Assembly (NCBI RefSeq): GCF_004210375.1
Contig: NC_134833.1
Span: 46,122,782-46,186,781, forward strand
From: Tachypleus tridentatus
Lineage: Eukaryota; Arthropoda; Merostomata; Xiphosura; Limulidae
Direction of reading: 5' to 3'
Length of the DNA stretch: 64,000 nucleotides
The position numbers were made by a program, and so were the translations under genes. How positions within the stretch are numbered: the stretch's first letter is position 1; each line of letters starts with the position of its first letter. Of this stretch, positions 25,371 to 37,300 are shown piece by piece. Under the pieces are notes generated by a model that had not been told where the DNA came from, searched no databases, and was given only the letters and a program-made list of their open reading frames with translations.

Positions 25371-28300
25371 CACTTTTAGTCAAATTATTGGAACAATGGA
25401 AGACTATTAACTTCCTGTAAAAGGCACACAGGGCTACCAGAATATATGGTTCAACAAACCTGTATTGTTTGGTGAAGATTAAACAGTTCTAACTTTTTGG
25501 AAAAGTGTATTAGAACAACCATTTATTTGATTTAGGGTTGTAAAAGGTAAGAATTTGATAGGCAGCAGGCTTCCTGCTAAAATTATTTTAATACTTCTGG
25601 AACTTATGGTTAACAATTGTGATTTGATAAATATATATGCTTATTAATAGTGAAACTCTGGTATTGAGAACTCTGCAACAGTATATGTAACTGAAGATTA
25701 TTTTTCAATATTTTAGATCAGAATATGGAGCATTTTGGAAGTGTGTTCAGGCAGGAATGATGTACCTTCTTACTCAGTTATGTAAAATGTTAGTTTTGGC
25801 AACATTTTTCCCAACCAGTGATATCAGTGGAGTTGGTAATATTGATGTTATAGGGGTATGTATGTATCTTTTCATTTATTTTTCTTCAAACATGAAAAAA
25901 GCTATGTAAATAGTATGCTGTTTATGGTGAATACCATGCAGGCTTAACTTTCAGAACTAATATTTTATATTCATCATGATTTTATAACAGATCTGTGGAA
26001 CAGTCTTAAAGAATTTTCATCAATCATTTATTCAGTTTAAAAAATTTAACTTGTTTACTTGCTGAGAGAACTTTCTGCATTGGGAAACATTGAACACCTT
26101 TTGGTTGTCTAATAAGCTGTATGATTTAAAAATATATATTAATTGATATGGAATATCTTATTAGATAATATAACCATAATTTTGTAACTTGTCTGAAGAT
26201 ATTCATGGTAGAATGTATAATTAAAACACAAAACTTGTTAACTATTAAAAGACTGAAGATCAAGATGTTATTATAAACCTATATAGAGATAGTTGAACAG
26301 CCATTGTATTAAAGTGTCTCACATAAACTTCATATTGTGTTAAGATTCCATATTCATTTATGTTGGAATTTAGATGTAACACAGATTACTAAAACATAAG
26401 TATACAGGCAAGAGAAAATGCAGTACAACAAAGACTAAGTAAAGTGATTAATTGTGATATTGAAAGAAAAGGCAAAGAAAACTAAATATCAGGCCTAGAA
26501 AAGGTTGACAAAATTTGATATTTGAAATTGGTTTGGTTGTGGTAATTAGGCTTATTTTTTGTACGGGTTTAAGTGATGACAGAACTATTGTATATGAAAT
26601 GTTGAATTTTCTTGTGTAAATTTGAAACTCAATTTTCAGTGGCTGAAAAAGAATCATTGTCATAAATTTGTCAGAATAATATAGTATATTATCTGGTTCA
26701 TTTCAAGCTGGCTTTATTTTTCTTATTTCAGAAAATAAATCATATTTACATTGAATTTTATCACCATGGGTAAAATTGATATGTGTGTAATTTTCTTATA
26801 TGAGTACAAGCTTGTTTACAATGTGTGAAAGCAACTTGTAATATAAATCATGCATTTGGTGATGGCATAGCTAATGAGTGCACAGTACAGTGTTTGTTTA
26901 GATTTTGCTCTGATGACACAAGCCTTGAAAATGAGCCTTGGGGTTGCCTTCGCACATTCGTTGATGATGAAGAATTGAAAGTCTTAGTTGAATTAGATAC
27001 ATGCCAAACCACGAGGGAAGGTGTCAAAAACTTAATATTCATTATTCAATAGTTTTCCGACATCATGAAGCAATTGGAAAGGTGAAAAGGCTCAATAAAT
27101 GGGTGCCTCACAAACTGACTGAAAACTATCAAATAATACAAGTTACAATTTGTTCCTCACTCCTTATTCTCCACAAAAATGACCTGTTTCTCCATAGAAT
27201 TGTCACTTGTGATGAAAAATGTATTCTTTATGACAATCAGCAATGATCCAAACAGTGGCTTGACTATGAAGAAGTACCAAAACTAGCTCTTCATCCTGAG
27301 TTTAAGAATGAATAATGGATCACACAGTTGCACGTGGTGACAACTACCAAGCACTGACCATAAGTTTCTTAGGGTGAACTTGAAATTATGCATCAAAATT
27401 TGTCATGAAAACATCAAACAATAGTCAATCACAGTGGATCCATATTGCTTTATAACAATGCTCAACCTAATGCCTCATGCATTATTGTATAAATTCCAAA
27501 TGAACTTCAGTATAAAATTTTACCTCATCCACCATATTCATCAGATTTTTCCTCTACAGATTGTCTTTTTGTTTTTTAAATGTTTGGACAATTTTTAAAG
27601 AAAAAAGTTTGCCAACCAAAATAGCAATTGAAAGTGCCTTTTAAAGGCTTCATTATATCAAAGGCTGTCCAATTCTTTAAAGATAGCATATGTAAACTTG
27701 CAACTAACTGGCAGAAGGGTATTGGATGTAAAGGAGCTTATTTTAATTAAATAAATTAAACAACAAAAAGATGTACTTGTTTCATATATTTTCCTTTAAA
27801 AATCCAACATTTTATATGCAACAGCCTGATGTTTCCAGTAATGAAATAGATATTTTAATGGCCTTTTATTGTGAGACTATGCATAAATTTGAAAAATAAC
27901 AGTTACCAACATAACATGGAGACAACAAGGGATCTTTGAAGTATGGACCTACATACCTAGCTAACAGAATAGTGAAATTTAAACCTACAGTTAATTTTTC
28001 AGTATAAACTCTGGTAAGCAATTGGCCTCCACTTTTAGTGATGGTTGCTCACTCCATAAGCTAATTAACCTGTTAGAAATATAAAACTATTTTAATGGGA
28101 GTCTGTATATAACCTGTGTTATTCCAAATATTAAATTGTAAGCTTATCCTATTATCTTTAGAATACAGTAGTGTTTCTCAGCAGGGTTAATAAGATCAGA
28201 ATCTTGGCAAATGAGAATGATGTGGTAAATGGAAGGGTGAATGAGTATTATCAGTTATAGAACAAATTGAAAGGGTAAAAAAGTAATTAATTATTGTAGT

Positions 28301-31300
28301 TTAATAAATACATACATTTTTTGGTTATCTTATATTTTATTCATTCTGTTTGTAGTTTGATATATATTTGTCATTAATAAAGAATGTTGTATTTTAACTT
28401 TGCACTGTTTTGTCTTTTTTCAAACTTGGGTGAATGAGTTGTTGTGAAAAACTTCTGGGGGTGAATGATATTAGAGAAGGTAGAGAAAAACTAGAATATA
28501 GTACAAAAAATCAGAATTGTTCATTAAATGAGTCTCCCAGATAATCTAGTAAAATTCAATGTAATCACTTCTTACCTTTCTTTTTTCTAAGTTAAGTGTG
28601 CAATCTACAAAGATATTTGCACTATAGCATGAAATGGAGACCCTATAACCTGAGGTCCACCTTTCAAAAGCACTCAGGTTATAGAGTTTTTATTTTATTG
28701 TTATCAAGACTTCTTGGACCTATGTGCTTTTAGAACATCATGAATACACTATAGCATGCTGTCTACACAGATACTATCATCGTCACCATTTTAATTTTCA
28801 TTTATTTGCGATTGGTGCCATTTATTATAAATAATAATTTTAAACTAATAAAGTACAAAATACCATTACATAACATTTTTGGGCAAATATAATAAGAATG
28901 GAATAAATTCCAACAATCAAAATCAACACAGTTATAACATAAATTTAAGGTACTGTTTTTGAACACACACAATTTACTAAATTATCATTATTTGCTGAAG
29001 AAAAATGTGGATAGATTTAAATTATTTAGCAAGAAATTGTTTTAGTGAATTATTAAAATGATGACAATAGTATCTGTGTAGAATGTGGACTGTAATATGA
29101 ATTATCTTTGTAGACCACATTCTATTGTAGCACCAGGATTTTCACTTAATTCTAAAATTTAATCCTTCCATTTTAGAATCATCCAAATAATCTTTCTTTA
29201 AACTTTTGCAATAAAATATCCTTTTCTAAGATAAGTCCAAACTGTACATAATATATTGAGTGAGGAATAACTGATGTTTGTTTAAATTTATGTTTTTTCC
29301 TACTTACCTCTTTACTTGGAACAGGCTTTCCATTTTACCTATAAAATCTACCAAAGGTTGTATTTTGAAAGCAGTCTTATTTTTTTGATAGTGACAAGCA
29401 AACGTATATTTTCCACCAATCTGAACCATATGCATAATACCTATAGAAAAGTTTTATAAACTGATATGAGTGGTTTGTATAGGCTAAATTGGTTGTTTGC
29501 CAAACACTTCATATAAAATTTTGTATTTTTTTAACATTGAACTTATAAAAACTTAAGAGTATTTTCATGTTTCAACATATTTTTTTGCTTAAAACCTGAT
29601 TGAAAGGAATAATACAGCCAATGTGATTGTAAATACATCCAAGAATCTAATGGCATGAGTGATTTATCTACTATTATGCCAAAATATTTTTTTAAATTCA
29701 AACTATTTCGTGGGTTCCCATCTACGTTAAAAAAGGAAAAGGAGAACTTATTTTCACTCGTTATTGCAGGATGTTCTTGGACTATTCCATCTATGATACT
29801 ACCAAATTAAATTGCATAATTTTAGCTGGCCAGGTAAATATCAGCCAGTTAAAACAACAGCAACGTACTATGAAGGGAAAGTACCATGAAAGTCATACTA
29901 GCTCAATTCTAAATCATTTCAATATAAAGGACCAGTTTTGACAACATTAAGTAACTTTCTAACTGAGAGTCATAACACCTGCCTTATAGGATTGGAGTGG
30001 CACACTAGAAGGAAGTATCTAGAGATAAGATCTAGAAAAGAGTCTGAAGGAAAGAAGAGACTTTAGCCAAACTTGCAGAAGATTTGGAAATGCTTGCCAA
30101 ATTATTAACCTTAACAGACAAGAATATTAAAATTAGACTGAAGCAAAGTTGGTATACATCTTTATAGAAAGTCTTGCAAGTAAAGTTGTAGGTAAACAGC
30201 TAAAAGCACTATCACAAAATTACATTGCGATTGCTAGTGAAAAGTATTGGAACATCAGTTCTCTGGATGATGTCTAGAAGACTTAGAGAGATTAGGCAGA
30301 CAACTAGATTCTCAGATTGGACGAAAGAAACCACAAGAAAATGTGTTTTAAAGTGGAACTTGAAATATTGCCAGGAACTGCAGACAAAGATGTATAGGGA
30401 GTGATTTCTCCCAAAGGATACTGGAAAGAGGGAACTGTTACATATGTAAGAACCCTGGTCATTTCATCAGAGAAGCCCGGCATGGCCAGGTGGGTTAAGG
30501 CATTCGACTCGTAGTCTAAGGGTCACGGGTTCGAATCCCTGTCACACCAAACATGCTTGCCCTTTCAGCCATGGTGGCATTATAATGTGATGGTCAATCC
30601 CACTATTCATTGGTAAAAGAGTAGCCCAAGAGTTGGCGGTTGGTGGTGATGACTAGCTGCTTTTCCTCTAGTCTTATACTGCTAAATTAGGGATGGCTAG
30701 TGCAGATAGCCCTCAATTAGCTTTGTGCAAAATTCAAAACAAACAAACATTTCAGCAGAGACTGATGAAGTAACAGCTGTTAATACCCCTGGGATGAGTT
30801 TTCAAGCCCAACCAGATTGAAGAAACATCAAAAAGTTAACCAGACACGAGAAAGAGGAATTAGCTGGATGCGTAATAATAACTCATCTGAGGTAAGAAGT
30901 TCATTATTTAAAAAAAAAAAGTTCATGTGTATACAGGTTTATTTATGATAAACTTTGCAATATGTTGATCAGCACTAGTTTTACAGTTACAATAGTTCAA
31001 CCCAATTTGGTAATAAAAGGCAGCAAATTGCCTCTTGAGATGATAAAATGCAAACAGCTAGTGAACATAAAGTTTCAGCCAGGGAAAAGCTAGAAGTAAC
31101 CTTTACTGTAGGAAACTTCTCTGTACCTTGTGGTATGTTGTTCATTGACATTATGAAAGAGTAAATATTGAGAATGTGGAGATGTGGATATAAAGTCAAA
31201 TTAGATTCAAATAATTTGTTACATGACATTTACTACCATAGAGTGCAGTAATTGCACCATCAAATAAAGAGGAATACTTAAACCAAGAATTATTAACAAT

Positions 31301-34300
31301 AATCCTTCATCTAGTAACTAGGGCAAAGTGGAACCAACTACTCTGTTCTGTTAATGGTTGAATAAACTGTTATGGATATGACGAATAAAAATGTCGTACA
31401 AGACTTTTCTTAGGAAAGATGTAAACTGGCTTTTGATAAAAAACGTTGGTTACGTTGTGAAGTTAGATGTAAAGAACATTGGTAGCAGTTGAGAGAGTGA
31501 GAAACCAGTCACCTTTTGGTCAGTCCATAAAGGACTTGGAGATTACAACACTCATAAGTTATTAGAAAATTGTTAGAGTGAGTGGCCACCTTTCTGGTGC
31601 ACCTGGTGGGGGAGTACAGCACCCTCTATTATTATTATGAAACGGTGGAATCCTATATTAAAATAAAAAGTGTTTGTGACTAGAAAAGGAATAAAATAAC
31701 TTGTTCACTGTAGGTTGAGAAAGGAATATGAAAGAAATGTTTAAGCAAAAAGACTGGTAAGTGTGAGAGAGAGCAAATAAACAGAAAGAGCTGAAGAAAT
31801 AAAGTAATATGCAACCAGTAATAAACAAAAAATACTTCTAAATATATGTGTCATTGACTATAATAATAAACAGAATTTTTTTCATGTTTGCATTAGTATG
31901 AGTCAAATTCTGAGAGAAATAAGTACAACCTAAATAAGGTTGGATGGATAAGAAGAGAAAGCAAAACATGAAGGTAGCAGGATCATAACAAAGTTGTTAC
32001 AAAATTTACAAGCTGTGATGTGAATGATGATGAAACTTAATTTTGTGGTGGTGATATGGTATGCCTGAAGAGTTCTTGTCCTATGAGGTTGAGTAGGCAT
32101 TCAGAAAGGCCATACACTCTGCGGAAAAGAAATCCATGCCATGGACTATATAATCTAAAAAGATTTGGCAGTCGAAGTCAAAATTCATCAGTGTGATAAT
32201 CTGTGGAAGTGTATTGGTGAAAGAATGACCAACTGGGTAATTTCAATGAAGAATTTCTAATAAAATGTCAGACTACTGTGGAACCTAAGAGAATCAGCAA
32301 GGATGGAGCTGTGATATATATTGATATATCTATTCAACAAACATAACTTAGACTACATAATGAATCAACTCATTTTAAAATATATAACTTTTAATAGAGA
32401 AGTAATTGTGTTTTTTTACTCTTATGAAAAATAAAATTTGAAACCCACTTGTTACTTTTTAGGAAATCATTGGTTCTTATTTTAAACATCTATTAAGTAT
32501 TGGCCTCTAATATTGCTGATAGCAACTCATTCTATAAGTCACTTGCCTCTCTAGAAAAATCAGTTTGTATCACCTGGAGCCTAGCTTGTATTTTCCAACC
32601 ATTAAACTTGTGTTTTCTTATTACAGTATCTTAAAATAATATAGTACAAAGAAATTGGAAGCCTTAATGTATAATCTGTCAGTCTCATGGATAATTTTGT
32701 AAACTTAGATAACATCATCTCTTACCCTTCTTTTTTTTTTTTAACAGAAAGTAAGTTGATATTGTCAGTGCCCTTTTATAAATAAGAAGACCAAAATTGT
32801 ACATCTTAGCCCAAGTAAGGCCTAAATTAGTTTTATTTTTGTATTAAAATTGTTCAAGAGACTTCACAATACAGGAAGGGAGTAGTGTTATAAGCTATAT
32901 TTTTAATGTTATAATTGAGATGTTAACCAGAGGAACATTATTTCCTTGGATTTATGATCAGTATGTCTGTAAATACACCCTAAGATTCTATTTGCTTTAC
33001 TACTAACCTTAGAACAAATATTTGAGAGAAATATACACTATTTTGTACTACTTGTACAAGTCTTTATATTGTTCTTTAGAATTAATAAGTTCTCACTTCA
33101 GGGGGTTACAATAAAGAAACAAAGTCGAGCAGTATGAAGTTCTCTAAGAGAATTGTTGCAGTATGTAACTTTTATTTGAAGTTTTTGCATGTTTATGGAC
33201 TTCTTACATTTGGTTTATAAGGATGTTGCATTTACTTGAACATCTGCATGTAAATTTATAAAAAAAATCCTTCAGAAAAGATACTTTGTACATATGTTAT
33301 TGAAAGGTGAAATAGCTGTTCTGTAAATTGTAACAAGCAGTGTCTCATCAGTTCATGTGGTTGTTATCAGAGAATTTCCTACACCACTTCACACTCTTTT
33401 GCATGAAAATTGATAAATAACTGGGAAAGTACTTTCTAAATGGGTGATCAGTTCAGTTTTTAACAAGTGCATTTTTTGTAATTTACTGAGGTATAGAATA
33501 AAATAAAACATTATAGCTACTTGTGTTAGAAATAAAATATCTATCAGTTTATATGCCATTCATTGTTTACAGGCTCAGAATTACAGATAGCAATAAAAAT
33601 TACATTTTTTATGTCAAGGCAACTAGTAATTTATATTGCAACTAAATAACATTTGAAACTGTCATATACTAATGAATGAACAAAAATAAATGTTTTGGTA
33701 AAACTATTTTCCAGCATGCATTTAATATTATTTTCATTCTGCTAACTATGTATTTTCTAACCTAACACATTGTATTGCTATTTGAGTTGAAAGTACAAGT
33801 AAAGTTTAACATCTTTTATGTAACATTGGTTTCTGTATTGAGCAATGAAATAAAAATATTCAGGAAGGGTTTTCTTTCCCTATTTGTAGTTGATATGGTA
33901 TATGACATATACAAGACTTGCTTTGCTCCAAGAAATTTATCTTCTGAGGATTATTTTTTTTTTGCATTTTTTATCTGAATTGATAACTTTTATTAACTAG
34001 ATCTACCTTCTGAATTCAGCATGATGTTTCAGACTGTAAGTACAAGTCTTTACCTGCTCAAATTTGGAATATAATACTGAAGGAAAGTCCAGCCTATAGA
34101 GAGAATTTATGAAACATGCAATCATAAAAAGTGTAAAATGACATATAGGGTGAAGGTAAATTAAAACATTGTAGAAAGTACCTTTAGAAAAGAGCATATA
34201 GAAAGGATGCCCTATGATATCATTGGTTTAGTTCATGTTTAGGCTGCATGAATAAATGTCTTGTTATCTGTTGTATTATTAAAAATGAAAGGAGTTCATA

Positions 34301-37300
34301 CATAATTGAAATTTATTCTTCACTCTTGATCACAAAAACTCTCTTCAGTTTCTTATTTTCCATTGTTATGTAGTGTTAATAATTTGATGTTGATGCTAGT
34401 TAGTAAAGTGACTTAGGATTGTAGATGTCTTCATGTAAGGCTGATTTTGTCAGATATAGTAACAGACAACAGTAACAGATATTTGGATTACCCAAGGTAC
34501 ACACACCAGGTATTCTCAGGGTTCTAGCTGTGATGGGTGGATATGCCCAGGATTTGTTCTGCCCATCCATCACTCCTATGCAGTGTGATTATTGCTGCCT
34601 GGCACTAAATATCACTGAGAAAAGTTTCAACATAAGCATGACAAATTTTTTTGTCAATACCACAGTACAGTTAACTTCACAAACTTAGAAACAGACTTTT
34701 CCTGAAAAGTTAGAAAGCAAATAATCTTTGTACTAAAATACTCTTCAAGAAACATTTTCAGGAAAATAAAAACCTGCTTGCAAAACTGAACAAATGACCC
34801 ATGCCACACTAATTCACTTGTACTTGGCATGGCACATCAGACAATATCCTTCACAGTAGATACCATCCAAAGCCTATTTATTTTCTTTCCAGTGAAAGTT
34901 TATGTGGTATGTAAAAATATATTCAAAATTTTACAAACATCTAAAATATAAAATTATTTCAATGTGTTTTTTACAACAATTTAAAAAAAACTATTGTGAT
35001 TAATTTGTATCAATCACCTGCTGTTAATGTTAGATTAGTCAGAAAAATAAAACTCAGCCTAGAGTAACACGTATCTCTGCTCTTTTTTTTTTTACATTCA
35101 TTATTCACTTTATAACATGTTTACCTAGTTACTGCTCATGTGTAGTGTCTTATCTGATCCCCTCTTCCATCTAATTTTGTATTGGTAGAACTGTTACGAA
35201 CACTTTCTTTTTAGTATTCGTACCTTTATATATTTTTATTGCACTTTTAACATTTATTATGCTAAAAAAAAAACCCAACACAAACAAGTTTTTATTTCAC
35301 CCATCTCATGAACACTATTACAGCAAGTGCTCATATATTCAAATAATTTTTTCTTCTCTTTAATGCATATCCAAAATCAAGGCTCCCATAAGGCTGGACA
35401 TGGTAAGCAAATATATGTTTTATAGAAAGAAGTACAAAAAATAAGTGATATAATGAAATTTGTTTAAAAAATCTGCACATTTAAAATAGAGTGTCAAGCT
35501 TCACTTGAAATTTTGTTTCTGCATATGTTAGGCTGAAACTTGTGAAGGTTGGGATTTTTTGGCTTATCTGGCAACTGGAGTCAAAATAACTTGTGTGAAA
35601 TGAAACCTAAAGAAATTATATAAAGTAACATGCATGCAGTAAAATTACAAAGTGAAGCCATAATATTTAATTAAAATGTACTTAATAAACAGTAAGATAT
35701 TTTTTATAAGATCAGTGAATAAGTGCCTACGAATAATAAGAACAAGTATCACCCACAACGAAAAGTCATCTATATTTCAAGGTGTTTCTTTTTTGTTAAA
35801 TATCTACATACATTTCATATAATTTTTTCTTTAGCAGGAAAGATTTTTATATAAAAAGTTTACATTTTGCTTTACAAGCCTTAAGAATTTTTTTTTATAT
35901 AGTTTCTTTACTGGTCTAAAGTTTTGCTCATGCATAAACTTCAAGTTTCTATTGTCAGAGAGGAAACAATTCTTTTTGTTTCTAGGAGTTCATGAAATCT
36001 ACAGTGGATCTGGCAGATTTATTGGGCTTGCATTTTGTTATGACAAAGATAGCTGGAAAAGGTGAGACTAAGTTCCTTGTTGCAGGACTGGGCTGGGCTA
36101 CAGCTGAACTTGCTGTTACCAGGTTTCTTCCCCTTTGGGTTGGAGCTCGAGGTATTGAGTTTGACTGGAAGTATCTTCAGATGAGTTTTGACTCTAACAT
36201 CAGTTTGGTAAAGAAAATCATTTTATATTGTTCTCTTGCAAATATATTTAACAATAGTATTGTGCATGAAAACCAATATTAATGATTTTGAAAATTTAAA
36301 GAATACAATCCCTTCTCCAATAATGTTGTTAATGTAAATTTCAAATTTAATAAAATATTTCATTTGTTAATTTACTTGGTTATCATTGATTTTTTAAAGG
36401 TTTTTTTTGGAGATTCTTACATGTATCTGAACTGTTTTTATAAATTGTCAAAAAGGTATAGTAGCTCTTTAGCATGTCATACATTTAGAATCTTGTTTTA
36501 TATCATGATGTAGAGGTTGGCTGTAGTTGTAAAAGCTGTCTACTGAAATTTTTAAATATAATTTTTGCACCAATGATATCATTTGTTTTAGAGCACATAT
36601 ATGTTGATTAATTTTATAGTTTAATATTTTTTTATTTCCTTCATCTTACTTGAAATAATATTAAATGTTTAAACCTGATTATTACCTGTTTGATATGAAA
36701 TGCATGTTTTACTAATGTGTTCAAACATGTGCATATAATGGCCCAAGTATTTAAGGTACTAATCCAGATTTGTTTCTGCATATGTTAAGCTGAAACTTAT
36801 GAAGATTGGAATTACACGAGATAGATTTTTGGCTTATCTGGCAACTAAGTCAAAGTGTACGAGATGAAACCTAAAACTTCTATGTAATAAAAGATGCATG
36901 CAGTTACAAGTAAAATTACTAAGTGAAGCTGTAATAGTTTGTAATGAGGAAAGCATAATTTTTCTTGAATAATATTTTATCAAGTATTTCTGCAGTTACT
37001 TGGACATTTTTCACACATTTTCAAGTTAACCAAAAACCATCATAGATTTCAAATTATTAGAGTAGCTTTTTTTTTTTTTTATAACATTTTGGTGAATTTT
37101 TTAAGCACTCCTTCATTGCCATGAACATGTTAATATATATTACAGGTACATCATATTGCAACAGCAACATTGGTCTGGTTGTGGACTCGCCATGATTTAC
37201 GTAAAACTCATCTTCCTGTTGTCACTTTGCTTCTTGCACTAAGCTGTTACAGACCACTTATTGTTGAGTAAGCACATTGTTTAATTTCGGAAATTTTCTG

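Noticed and set aside
31380-31580. Possible integrase part of the Ty3-like element
   Set aside because: I tried several frames and could not see the zinc-binding or D,D-35-E motifs.
35992-36282. 96-codon ORF starting with ATG
   Set aside because: It is TMEM147 exon 3 starting at an internal Met and reading through the donor into the intron.
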